Notes under the pieces: generated by a model
What the model was told of the DNA's origin: nothing
What the model saw: the letters and a program-made list of their open reading frames with translations, nothing else
Database searches by the model: none
Program-made: the position numbers and the translations under genes
Shown: positions 1 through 8,607 of the stretch, piece by piece
Layout: each line of letters starts with the position of its first letter
Position numbering within the stretch: the first letter of the stretch is position 1
Assembly (NCBI GenBank): GCA_947259175.1
Contig: CAMYKW010000007.1
Coordinates: 1 to 64,000 of the forward strand
Direction: 5' to 3'
From: an uncultured Gammaproteobacteria bacterium
GTDB taxonomy: Bacteria; Pseudomonadota; Gammaproteobacteria; Arenicellales; JAANXG01
DNA length: 64,000 nt

Positions 1-264
1 CGTCGGCGTTGGCGTCGGCGTTGGCGTTGGCGTTGGCGTCGGCGTTGGCGTCGGCGTTGGCGTTGGCGTCGGCGTTGGCGTTGGCGTCGGCGTCGGCGTC
101 GGCGTTGGCGTTGGCGTTGGCGTCGGCGTTGGCGTCGGCGTCGGCGTTGGCGTTGGCGTTGGCGTTGGCGTCGGCGTTGGCGTCGGCGTTGGCGTCGGCG
201 TTGGCGTCGGCGTTGGCGTCGGCGTTGGCGTTGGCGTCGGCGTTGGCGTTGGCGTCGGCGTCGG
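1..264. repeat. hexanucleotide tandem repeat coding for a Pro-Thr linker
   Basis: A run of six-base units cgtcgg or cgttgg fills positions 1-264 and continues past the edge. Read on the minus strand, each unit is one Pro-Thr pair of the giant cytochrome, 44 pairs within the window. The only variation is synonymous (CCG or CCA for Pro). The unit is a multiple of three, so gain or loss of copies changes linker length without a frameshift. Confidence 0.97.
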
Positions 265-3200
265 ACACGGCTCATCGAAGCCGTCGCAATCCTCGTCTAT
301 GCCATTGCCACAGATCTCCACCGCGCCCGGGTTTACGTTGGGATCACTGTCGTTGCAATCCCAGTCGACGCAGGTGTTGCCCAGACCGTATTGGTCGTTA
401 TCGGCATCGAAACACTCGTTCGGCAGCGGGCCACCGACATAGCCGGTGCCGCCACGGTCGTAGTCCTTCGGATCGTGGTCCTTGCCGTGGCAGTCAACCC
501 AACAGCCCATGGTCGGCCCACCACCATTGTCGCTACGTCCCGAACTCACCAGGCCCCAGGCGGGCTTATTGAACCCACTTGTGGCCCGGATGTTGTTGGT
601 GGGCGCGAAGTTGACCAGCGACGTCTGTCCACCGAGCCGATCCTGCCCGATGTACATGGTGTTTTGGGCATCGACGTTACTGTGGGTGTTGAAGTGACAG
701 TTGACACAACCGAAGCCCTCGCCCTGGACGTGCTTTTCGTGATACGGGAAACGGGTCGAGCTGCTGTTCTCGTTGCTGAACACGTTGCGGTCGTGGCACA
801 GGAAGCACAGGTCGAAGTCGCTGAGATTGATACTGTCCCGTTCACCCAGGGTGCGGTTATACCGGGCGCGCAGCATGACGGTGCCGCCGTCACCGCTTGA
901 GGACCGATTAGATCCATGCGGTCCGATAACTCCGCCGCCAGTGTAGCGCGAGTCCTTATCCGTTGGACGCAGGTTGGACTCGGTGACCGGCCCGCGCGTC
1001 GAACTGGTGACGTCGCTGTTGTGGCAGTCGGTGCACTGCATGGTGAGACTGTTCAAGTCATCCATGGTGCTGAGCCCGAACGGCTGGCGCAGTTGGTTGA
1101 ACAGCGCCGAGCTGATGTTCCGGCCCGGGGCCGCAATCGGGTGGTAGCCGGTGTTGGGCAGCCCGGTCGCAGTCTGCACCGCAAACGGATTGAACTCCCG
1201 CTGCTTGTCCGTGTGGCAGCGCATACACAGCTCGAACACGTACACGTTGTCGGACTTGAGATTACCCTCGGCCGTCACCCCGGTGACGCCGGCAATCTTG
1301 TTGTCCGCGTTGGCCTTGTGCGGATTGTGGCAGTCCAAACACTGCAACTGGCTGTTGAACGCCTGCACCGGATGCCGATGGGCCTTGGCGAATTCCGGCT
1401 CGATGGGATTGCCCGGACCGCCCGCACCATGGCAGTTGTAGCAGAAGCCCGGCTGGTTCTCCTCCGGAAGGATCTTTTCGAAGTCCGAACCGTGGGCCTG
1501 GGCGTGGCAGTCGAGACAGCTGGAGAAACCCGTGGCCATGTGGGTGGCCATCAACCAGCCACTCTCGATGTTCGGCGGATTATTGGGGTCCGACGGGAAC
1601 GGCGTGCGATGGTTGCCGTCGTGGCAGCTCAGACAGAACGGCTCGGCCGTGCCGGCAGCGCCGTCGTACGTGTACGGCGCCCCACCGTCCTGGTCATTGA
1701 GCAGCACACTCACCCCGTCGCCGAAGCGCGTGTGGTTGGACATGTCGTGGCACACCAGACAATCCTGCGGCGTCACGATCTGCTGCGATAGGTCCGGTCC
1801 CTGTACGTGATGGGACTCGCGCACGAAGTCGCCGCCGCCGTCACCGGGGGTGCCCTCCACCACCTGACGCCGGTCCGGATCATTGGAACCCGCCGGCGGC
1901 GACTGGTTGTGGCACAGCAGGCAGTTGCCGCCGTCCGCGGGCGGCTGGAAACCTTCGACGTGGTAATGACAACTGGTACAGCGTGCGCCGTCCAGGTGCT
2001 GCTGAGTACCCGGCGCGGTGCCGTCGCGCTGGTGATGCCGCGTCTGCGTATGACAGGTGTTACAGACGTAATTCTCCGTCGACATGTCGGCCGGACGATC
2101 CGGCAGGTCGTAGGCAAAGCTGTACGGGCCGGTGAGCGCCTCGAATGCGATCGGTGTGCCGCGAATCTCCGAGCGAATAAATTTCAGGTTGGTATTACCG
2201 CGGAAGTTGATCTGCTCGAACATCGGGTTATGGCAGGTCACGCACTCCTGGCGCATGAGCTGACCGGTGACGGGATCGGTGTAGTGGTCGCTGTAGTGCG
2301 TGTCCACCTTGGTGTCCGAGCCCCCGGCGCCGGTGCCCGGCGCCGTCTCGCCATGGCATCCCAAACACGCGGTAGTGGGGATCGGCGCATTCGGCACATA
2401 CGTATCGGGCGTGACATGACACACCTGGCAGTCAAACGCGTTGTGCGGCGGCGGCGGACCCCCGCCGACCGGATGAAAACCCTCGTCGTGGGAGTGGCAA
2501 TTGGTGCAGGTCAGCCCGTCGTTGTGGGCCTGGCCGCCCGGCGCCGTGCCGTCGTTCTGGTGGTGGTTGGTCTGCGTGTGACACGTGTTGCACACGTAGT
2601 TCTCCGTCGACATGTCCAGGGGACGGTCGGGCAGATCATAGGCGAAGCTGTACGGGCCGCTGCGATCCTCGAAAGCAATATTATTGCCGCGGATCACACT
2701 GCGGATGAACGACAGATTGGTGTTGTTGCGGAAGTTGATCTGCTCGCGCATCGGATTGTGGCACTCGACGCAGTTGAGCGTCATCAACTGCCCGGTGGTG
2801 GGATCGATGTAATTGTCGCTGAAGTGCGTGCGTACACCATTGGGCCCGGGGAAGAATTCGTGACACGCGAGACACTTGGTATTGGCTATGTCGGCGCCCA
2901 CCCGCATGTCCAGATAATTGCCGTTGGCATCCTCGCTATGACACACATTGCACCCGAACGCGTTATGCGGCGCCGGCGGCGGTGTCAGATCCGGCAAAAA
3001 CGCGTTGTCGTGGCGATGACAACCGGTACAGGTGGCGCCGTCGTTGTGACCGACATAGGCTCCAGTGGCGTCGAGGTCGGCAGGCGCCTGGCCGTTGTAC
3101 CAATGGTGGTTGGTCTGCGAGTGACAGGTCTCGCACACGTTCTCATTGAACGGCGGTCCGTCGGCAAACGAGCCGGGGCCGGACGAGGCGATAAATTCGA

Positions 3201-4311
3201 TGTTGCTGCCCGGGATCACGCTGGCGCTCAAGTTCGAACGGATCAGCCGGATATTCGGCACCTCAAACATCGGGTTATGGCAGTCCACACAATCGTTGTT
3301 ATAGGCATACTTGCCGGAGCCGTTGATGTCGGCATGGGTCAGCACGTTCGGCGCGGCGCCGAAATCTTGCGGGAACTGGGTCTTGAGCGACCCGTCAGGC
3401 GTATGACAGCGCTCGCAGTTCTCGTTCGGGATCTTCTGGCTGAAATTGATCTGCCCGGTCCCCGGGTCCTCGACGTGACAGTAGTTGCAGTTGTTGAGAA
3501 ACGGCTCCGCGTCATGCGGCGGTTGAGGCTGGCCGCCGGTGGGCAGAAAACCACCAATGTGCGTGTGACAGTCGGTGCACTTGAGCCCGTTGTTGTGATT
3601 CTGGCCGCCCGGCGCCGGGTCGCTGGTCACCGTCGTATCGCGGTGGTGATTGGTCAGCGTATGACAGGTGCGGCACAGCACCGCGTTGTCGTTGCTGGGA
3701 TTGAGCGGCACGAAGTTCCAGTCGCCCTCGCCCGGATTGGTCTGGTCTCCGGTGAATCGCAGGCCTCCGGAACTAACGGTCTTTTCGACACCGTCGACGG
3801 TCACCGTATTGCCGGTGCTTACGCCGCCAGCCGAGCCGATATTCCGGCGGATGTACTTGCCGTAGGTGGTGCCCCAGACGTTGTTCTGGTCCTGCCGGGT
3901 CGGGTTGTGGCACAGCGTACAGTCCAACTCGAAGGCGAAACGCCCGTTTCCGTGGGTCTGTACCGCCGGCGGCGGCCACTGTATCTGATCGGCTGGATTG
4001 GCGGCGTTCCAATCCAGAATTACTTGTGGGGTACCGGGCGTGATTTGCGCCGCGCTCGGTTTCGTCGGATCCAGCGGTTCGGGGTCGGCGACTCCGTCGC
4101 CGTCGCGGTCCTTGTGGCACTGCAGACAGGCAAGAATCGGCTCCGTGCCCAAACCCACATAGTCGTGGCAGACGTTGCAGGAAAAAATCGGCGTGGCCGG
4201 CGTGCCGGGTGAAGTATGGGGGTGCACCCCGCTGTTCTTCGCGTAACCGCTGCTCATCACGACCACGCCGGCAACGGCCAACAATAACCCACAGAACCGT
4301 TTCATATTCAT
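1..4311 (-). CDS. giant multihaem cytochrome c (about 31 haems), C-terminus outside window
   Basis: Probable secreted electron-transfer protein that would conduct electrons along a chain of c-type haems. The ATG at 4311 follows an AGGAG seven bases upstream; residues 1-25 are a signal peptide ending SGYA. I count 30 CxxCH motifs from residue 45 to about 1206, plus one CX3CH (C-W-V-D-C-H) near residue 1270, about one haem per 43 residues. Residues about 215-750 contain tandem modules of about 175 residues, each with five haems. A Cys/Asp-rich segment resembling the MopE-type putative metal-binding motif (residues about 1299-1343, ending near CGNGIDEDCDG) precedes at least 88 residues of pure Pro-Thr repeat from residue 1350, which is still running at the window edge. 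The reading frame is unbroken over 1437 codons. The gene is divergent from the OB-fold gene. Extracellular location is inferred from architecture only. Confidence 0.93.
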   Translation of the reverse strand, partial: MNMKRFCGLLLAVAGVVVMSSGYAKNSGVHPHTSPGTPATPIFSCNVCHDYVGLGTEPILACLQCHKDRDGDGVADPEPLDPTKPSAAQITPGTPQVILDWNAANPADQIQWPPPAVQTHGNGRFAFELDCTLCHNPTRQDQNNVWGTTYGKYIRRNIGSAGGVSTGNTVTVDGVEKTVSSGGLRFTGDQTNPGEGDWNFVPLNPSNDNAVLCRTCHTLTNHHRDTTVTSDPAPGGQNHNNGLKCTDCHTHIGGFLPTGGQPQPPHDAEPFLNNCNYCHVEDPGTGQINFSQKIPNENCERCHTPDGSLKTQFPQDFGAAPNVLTHADINGSGKYAYNNDCVDCHNPMFEVPNIRLIRSNLSASVIPGSNIEFIASSGPGSFADGPPFNENVCETCHSQTNHHWYNGQAPADLDATGAYVGHNDGATCTGCHRHDNAFLPDLTPPPAPHNAFGCNVCHSEDANGNYLDMRVGADIANTKCLACHEFFPGPNGVRTHFSDNYIDPTTGQLMTLNCVECHNPMREQINFRNNTNLSFIRSVIRGNNIAFEDRSGPYSFAYDLPDRPLDMSTENYVCNTCHTQTNHHQNDGTAPGGQAHNDGLTCTNCHSHDEGFHPVGGGPPPPHNAFDCQVCHVTPDTYVPNAPIPTTACLGCHGETAPGTGAGGSDTKVDTHYSDHYTDPVTGQLMRQECVTCHNPMFEQINFRGNTNLKFIRSEIRGTPIAFEALTGPYSFAYDLPDRPADMSTENYVCNTCHTQTRHHQRDGTAPGTQQHLDGARCTSCHYHVEGFQPPADGGNCLLCHNQSPPAGSNDPDRRQVVEGTPGDGGGDFVRESHHVQGPDLSQQIVTPQDCLVCHDMSNHTRFGDGVSVLLNDQDGGAPYTYDGAAGTAEPFCLSCHDGNHRTPFPSDPNNPPNIESGWLMATHMATGFSSCLDCHAQAHGSDFEKILPEENQPGFCYNCHGAGGPGNPIEPEFAKAHRHPVQAFNSQLQCLDCHNPHKANADNKIAGVTGVTAEGNLKSDNVYVFELCMRCHTDKQREFNPFAVQTATGLPNTGYHPIAAPGRNISSALFNQLRQPFGLSTMDDLNSLTMQCTDCHNSDVTSSTRGPVTESNLRPTDKDSRYTGGGVIGPHGSNRSSSGDGGTVMLRARYNRTLGERDSINLSDFDLCFLCHDRNVFSNENSSSTRFPYHEKHVQGEGFGCVNCHFNTHSNVDAQNTMYIGQDRLGGQTSLVNFAPTNNIRATSGFNKPAWGLVSSGRSDNGGGPTMGCWVDCHGKDHDPKDYDRGGTGYVGGPLPNECFDADNDQYGLGNTCVDWDCNDSDPNVNPGAVEICGNGIDEDCDGFDEPCPTPTPTPTPTPTPTPTPTPTPTPTPTPTPTPTPTPTPTPTPTPTPTPTPTPTPTPTPTPTPTPTPTPTPTPTPTPTPTPTPTPTPTPT

Positions 4312-4730
4312 CCCCTTACTCCTCACGTTCGACTCTTTAAGGACCCACGGGCGGCACCGTGCCCATCGACACAGCGACTTTTGGAAATGACCCACACCAC
4401 TTTTCCGTAGACGCGGTTTCCCGCGTCCAAACCGAATCTTGCCGGTCGCACCCAGCCTGATTCCCCCACCTAGGCTATTGTTCTTAGTCGTTACAGACGC
4501 GCTGACAACGATCGAGGCCCGTAGCTGAGCGTATTCATTCGCTCGCGCCCGTCCCCGGCGCATGGTATAGCCGCGATCCGCATCGATTAGGCGTTTCGGC
4601 ACCCGTAACGTCGAGCCGACTCCGCCCCGGTGTGTTCATCCCGTTCCACCGCGTACGCGAATGTTAACAAGATTGTAATGTTCCCGCACTAGATCAATCG
4701 CCGGATCGTGCGATGCGCGGCTAAATTTCT

Positions 4731-4744
4731 TTGACTTAAGTCAA
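4731..4744. promoter_or_regulatory. FNR/DNR-like inverted repeat TTGAC-N4-GTCAA
   Basis: TTGACTTAAGTCAA is a perfect 14-base palindrome matching the TTGAx-N4-xTCAA class bound by FNR, ANR and DNR regulators. It lies 420 bases upstream of the giant cytochrome start. A Crp/Fnr-family gene is encoded about 6 kb away (10090-10791). Which protein binds is not shown by sequence. Confidence 0.55.
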
Positions 4745-4892
4745 ATAACATGGGAATTGATCGCGCCTTATTTATGGACAAGTCCGACCGTGCGTGTTCC
4801 ACGGTCTTTGCGTTCGGACTGCGTCGTACCCGGACGCGGCCACGGCCCGCCGCTGCGTAAACGAAGCGCGAACCCAGTGGACATGCATCATT

Positions 4893-4908
4893 TGTGACTT
4901 CGGTCACA
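4893..4908. promoter_or_regulatory. CRP-like inverted repeat TGTGAC-N4-GTCACA
   Basis: TGTGACTTCGGTCACA has perfect six-base arms around four bases and matches the TGTGA-N6-TCACA CRP consensus exactly. It lies between the divergent giant cytochrome and OB-fold genes. The arms (GTGAC/GTCAC) recur in shorter-spaced repeats upstream of two other cytochrome genes in this window. Confidence 0.55.
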
Positions 4909-5267
4909 CAACTCACCGGCCGCTATCGATATGCGTTGCTACTAACCGAGCAAAAGAGTAGGTTGTCGCAGCGTCACGTAGACACTTGCGAACCGTGACG
5001 CACCTGGCAAACGACGTTCCTGCGACGCGCACACACGTTCGGCACTGGGCCCGCGGCGCATCTGTCTGCACGCCTTGCGGCAACACCGGCTGCCGGCAAA
5101 GCGCCGGTGAGTCTCATATCCACCACCCGAGTCGCTTGCCCATGCGTATGGCTCTCGCCTCAATGCGGTTCGCAGATTGCGCTCTCCGGATACGCGGGAT
5201 GACATCGACAACTACGAGAAAGTACGCTAACTTAACCGAATCAATAGACTCTTTATCGAACGGAAAG

Positions 5268-5978
5268 ATGCTCAACAAACTGACTACAACGCTGCTCGTG
5301 TTATTGTCGCTGGCCGCCGCTCCGGGGTTTGCCAAACCGCCACCGGTGCTGGGCACGGTGACGTTTGCAAAGGCGATCGGGAATTACCTTTATATCAAGA
5401 CCACGGACGTTGATGAGAAGGAGGTATGGCTGGCGACGCTTCCGTCCAAAGTGACGGTGGAAGTCGGCGATCAGGTGGAGTATACCGGCGGCGCGGTGAT
5501 GAACAATTTCTTCAGCAAGGCGATGGATCAGACGTTCGAAGCCATTGTTTTTGTCGATAATATCCGCAACGTCAGCAATCCTGATCCGATCAAGAACAAG
5601 CCGATACCCAAAGACGATATCCACACAAAACTGACGCAGCCGTTGACCGCACCCAAGGCGGGCGAAATTCAGGCGCTCGAGGACGGCGAAACCGTGGCCT
5701 CTTTACTGGACCGCCGCGAGGCGCTGAACGACGAGCTGGTCGGGATTCGAGCCAAGGTCATGAAGGTCAGTCTTAACATCATGGGTAAGAACTGGGTCAC
5801 CCTGCAGGACGGCACCGGTAACGCCCCGAATGATCGACTGATAGCGACGACGCAAGAGAAGGTGTTCCCAGGCGACGTGGTTACCGTTGAAGGGCGAGTG
5901 AAAACCAATGTCGACCTCGGCGCCGGCTATAAATACTCCGTATTGCTCGAGGAAGCCAAGTTCACGACTCAGCCGTAA
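5268..5978 (+). CDS. periplasmic OB-fold protein of the cytochrome locus
   Basis: A 236-residue protein. The start chosen is the ATG at 5268, which gives a clean signal peptide (MLNKLTTTLLVLLSLAAA, cleaved after GFA); the longer frame from 4986 adds an arginine-rich stretch that is unlikely to be translated. The C-terminal half (residues about 150-235, with NWVTLQDGTG, then FPGDVVTVEGRV and GAGYKYSVLLE) resembles the OB-fold domain of periplasmic proteins often found beside multihaem cytochromes in Geobacter- and Shewanella-like bacteria. No haem motif is present. It is transcribed away from the giant cytochrome, so the two probably share a promoter region. The role is unknown; a chaperone or ligand-binding accessory is a guess. 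Confidence 0.8.
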   Translation: MLNKLTTTLLVLLSLAAAPGFAKPPPVLGTVTFAKAIGNYLYIKTTDVDEKEVWLATLPSKVTVEVGDQVEYTGGAVMNNFFSKAMDQTFEAIVFVDNIRNVSNPDPIKNKPIPKDDIHTKLTQPLTAPKAGEIQALEDGETVASLLDRREALNDELVGIRAKVMKVSLNIMGKNWVTLQDGTGNAPNDRLIATTQEKVFPGDVVTVEGRVKTNVDLGAGYKYSVLLEEAKFTTQP

Positions 5979-6044
5979 CACTAAGGTACTGAACCGTGGT
6001 GCGTCGAACGCCTGCGGCTGAACGCCCCGGCGGCTCAGTCCAGG

Positions 6045-7448
6045 CTAGATAACTTTCGAGAAGGTGTGCGTTTGGTGTTTCTGGTTCAGGTAGTAATCAA
6101 ACACCATGCACACACTGCGGATCAGCAACCGACCCTTGGGCAATATTTCGATGCTGTCTTCGTTGATCGTCAGCAGTGCGTCAGCCGCCATCTTTTCCAG
6201 CGCTTCGATTTCCGGTGCGAAGTACGTCTTGAAGTCAATGTCGAAGCGGGTTTCGACATCCTGTGCATGCAGAAAAAAGTGGCAAATGAGTTCGCTGATG
6301 ACGTAGCGTCTCACTAGGTCGTCGTCGTTGAGTTCGATACCGCGAAAAACCGGCAGATCACCCGCGTCGAGAACCTCGTAGTACTCATCCACGGTGCGAA
6401 CGTTTTGGCTATAGGTATTGCCAACGCTGCCAATGCCCGTAACTCCCATGGCGATGAGATCGCAATCGGCGTGCGTCGAATAGCCTTGAAAATTCCTATA
6501 GAGCTTGCGTTCGCGCTGGGCAATGGCCAGCTCATCGTCGGGCTTGGCAAAATGATCCATGCCGATATAGAGGTAGCCGGCATCGGTCAAACGCGCGATC
6601 GTCTGCCGTAGTATCGCCAGTTTCTCCGAGGCCGGAGGCAGCTGATCGGCGTTGATCTGGCGTTGCGTCTTGAACCGGCCCGGCAAGTGCGCATAATTGA
6701 ATATCGACAGCCGGTCGGGATCGGCATCGATAACCCGTTCGATTGTGCGCGCGAAGGTGTTGCTGTTCTGCAGAGGCAGCCCATAGATCAGATCGACGCT
6801 GATGGATTTGAAACCGACGCGCCGCGCAGCGTCCATCACTCGCAGAGTCTGCTCTTCGGTCTGAATACGATTGACGGCTTTCTGTACGTCCGGCTCAAAA
6901 TCCTGCACCCCGAGGCTCAACCGGTTGAAGCCGATCTCCCGCAGCACCGCCATCGTCTCGTCGTCCGCCTCCCGGGGGTCGACCTCGATGGAATACTCTC
7001 CGGTATCGTCGCTTCGCAACTGAAAATGATCGGCTGTTACCCGCATCAGCTCTTTCATCTGCTCCGAACTCAAGAAAGTGGGGGTGCCCCCGCCCCAGTG
7101 CAGCTGGTCGACCACCCGATCTTGGTCAAACAGTTCGCTTTGCGCCGCGATCTCTCGGTACAGATGCGCCAGATACGGGACCGCCCGTTTGCGGTTCTTG
7201 GTGACGATCTTGTTACAGGCGCAGTAAAAGCACACCGTGTCACAAAATGGAATATGAAAATACAAGGACAGGGGCCGGGCATCTTCGCCGACGTTGGTTG
7301 CGCGCGCGCGATCACGATAGGTGTTCGCATCGAAGGTCTCGTCGAACTGCACGGCCGTCGGATAGGATGTATAACGCGGACCGGACTGGTCGTAACGGCG
7401 TATCAAAGCCTCGTCGAATTCCAGAACTGGTGATTTAGTTGCAGCCAT
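6045..7448 (-). CDS. hemN: oxygen-independent coproporphyrinogen III oxidase
   Basis: A radical-SAM enzyme that oxidatively decarboxylates coproporphyrinogen III to protoporphyrinogen IX in haem synthesis without oxygen; cytoplasmic. The 467-residue length is typical of HemN. N-terminal GPRYTSYPTA and the cluster motif C-D-T-V-C-F-Y-C-A-C near residue 70 match the CxxxCxxCxC pattern of bona fide HemN, as do WGGGTP and the GLPLQN strand. The ATG at 7448 is chosen; a TTG directly before it is possible. No strong ribosome site is visible. It sits among cytochrome genes, which fits a high haem demand under low oxygen. Confidence 0.96.
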   Translation of the reverse strand: MAATKSPVLEFDEALIRRYDQSGPRYTSYPTAVQFDETFDANTYRDRARATNVGEDARPLSLYFHIPFCDTVCFYCACNKIVTKNRKRAVPYLAHLYREIAAQSELFDQDRVVDQLHWGGGTPTFLSSEQMKELMRVTADHFQLRSDDTGEYSIEVDPREADDETMAVLREIGFNRLSLGVQDFEPDVQKAVNRIQTEEQTLRVMDAARRVGFKSISVDLIYGLPLQNSNTFARTIERVIDADPDRLSIFNYAHLPGRFKTQRQINADQLPPASEKLAILRQTIARLTDAGYLYIGMDHFAKPDDELAIAQRERKLYRNFQGYSTHADCDLIAMGVTGIGSVGNTYSQNVRTVDEYYEVLDAGDLPVFRGIELNDDDLVRRYVISELICHFFLHAQDVETRFDIDFKTYFAPEIEALEKMAADALLTINEDSIEILPKGRLLIRSVCMVFDYYLNQKHQTHTFSKVI

Positions 7449-7710
7449 CAATGCGTCGTGCGCGATTGCGTGTAAAGATCATGTCCGGATATTGGTGACG
7501 GCGTTTCAACACGCCACCGATTGTGGTGCGGAGCCAGCCTATATGGACCCGCCACGGCCTATCAATACTCACGCGAAGGTGCGCTCAAACCTCAATTGTA
7601 GCCCGGTTTGAGACAAAGCGGGAGAACAGCGCCCGATAGCTGCGGCGCTGACGCCGGAAACGATAGACGCAATCCGGATCCGAACGCGTGGAGCTGCTCG
7701 CCGGCGGCGC

Positions 7711-8421
7711 TTATTGGGTCGCCAGTTTGGCGCCGCCCAAGCGCGCGTAGTAACCCGCCAGACCCTGCAGCTCATCGTCCTTGAGGCGGCTGGTTAGATC
7801 GCACATGCTGTTGTAGACGTCGCGCGCACGTTCGAACTGAGCAAACAACTGCATGGTGGTCACGAAATATTCGATCTTCTGACCACCGATGGCCGGTGTA
7901 TCGATGGGAGCGCCCTCGCCGCGCTCGCCATGACAGGCCGCGCAGGCGGTCAATCCCCGCTGCTGGTCACCGTGCGTTACCAACTTGGTAATCTCCTCCG
8001 ACACGGGCGGCTGCGACAGGTCCGGTGCGGCGGGTGGCAGCGATTCGTAAAACACAGCCACATCCGCCATCTCCTGGTTACTGAGTCGGCGCACGCGGCG
8101 TCGCATGGGATTGTGATTGCGGGGCCCTTTCGCCTTGTAATGTTGCAGCTGCTTGTAGGTATACGCCGCCAGTTGCCCGGCAAGATTCGGCACCTCCGGC
8201 TCCACGCCGATCCCGTTCTCGCCATGACAATGACTGCACCTCTCAGCCAGCTCTTTACCTCGTGTCGCGTCCCCGCTGTCGACAATTTGTTGTTCCTCGG
8301 CGGTCCAAAGCACCGTCGCTTTGGGCGGCATTTTGTCGGGCGGCATCTTGTTGGACTGCGCATATACGAACATGGGGGACACGACCAACAACAAACCGGC
8401 TACAAAGCACTTGACTGCCAT
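7711..8421 (-). CDS. dihaem cytochrome c4-type protein
   Basis: A 236-residue periplasmic dihaem cytochrome. The ATG at 8421 is chosen over the upstream in-frame start because AGGAGG lies six bases before it and the product then opens with a signal peptide ending VYA. Haem motifs are CSHCH in the first half and CAACH in the second, each followed by a candidate Met ligand (NPM and NSM). Two tandem class I domains of about 90 residues match cytochrome c4 or c553-type relatives, which usually pass electrons to terminal oxidases. It lies downstream of two trihaem genes on the same strand, separated by 186 bases with a hairpin. Confidence 0.9.
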   Translation of the reverse strand: MAVKCFVAGLLLVVSPMFVYAQSNKMPPDKMPPKATVLWTAEEQQIVDSGDATRGKELAERCSHCHGENGIGVEPEVPNLAGQLAAYTYKQLQHYKAKGPRNHNPMRRRVRRLSNQEMADVAVFYESLPPAAPDLSQPPVSEEITKLVTHGDQQRGLTACAACHGERGEGAPIDTPAIGGQKIEYFVTTMQLFAQFERARDVYNSMCDLTSRLKDDELQGLAGYYARLGGAKLATQ

Positions 8422-8547
8422 GAGCTGCCTCCTTTGGAAAAAACCGAACAAACGTTTACGTTCTTTTATGAAATATTCCCGGCGGGAACCGACCGCTCTG
8501 CAGAGTATATGTAATACGGGGTTTTTAGTGCAATAACCGGGAAGATC

Positions 8548-8585
8548 CCGGCGCGGAGCCCGAAGTTTAGGGTCATCCGCGCCGG
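8548..8585. terminator. hairpin between cytochrome genes
   Basis: A perfect 10-base inverted repeat (CCGGCGCGGA, matched by TCCGCGCCGG) encloses an 18-base loop, just after the trihaem gene stop on the minus strand. No T-run follows, so it may be a processing or attenuation hairpin rather than a true terminator. Confidence 0.4.
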
Positions 8586-8607
8586 CTTACTAAACCTGTC
8601 CGTCGGT

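Larger units (their letters stand above)
4312..5267. other. divergent intergenic region, 956 bases, regulatory
   Basis: The region separates the giant cytochrome (minus) from the OB-fold gene (plus). I see no convincing gene; the open frames here lack ribosome sites and domain-like sequence. It holds two strong inverted repeats of the FNR/CRP type (4731-4744 and 4893-4908) and AT-rich stretches suited to promoters. Its length and two symmetric sites suggest a regulated bidirectional promoter. Confidence 0.6.

Noticed and set aside
1-264. CRISPR-like or satellite array
   Set aside because: The unit is six bases, without spacers, and reads as an in-frame Pro-Thr linker.
9-572. Plus-strand Ala-Leu-Ser repeat protein
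   Set aside because: It is the other-strand reading of the Pro-Thr repeat; no start signal, and the remainder is nonsense.
1807-4212. 801-residue plus-strand open frame
   Set aside because: It is the antisense shadow of the giant cytochrome; residues are Arg/Val-rich with no domains, while the minus frame has regular haem motifs.
4986-5267. N-terminal extension of the OB-fold protein
   Set aside because: The ATG at 5268 gives a proper signal peptide; the extension is Arg/Cys-rich and would bury the signal.
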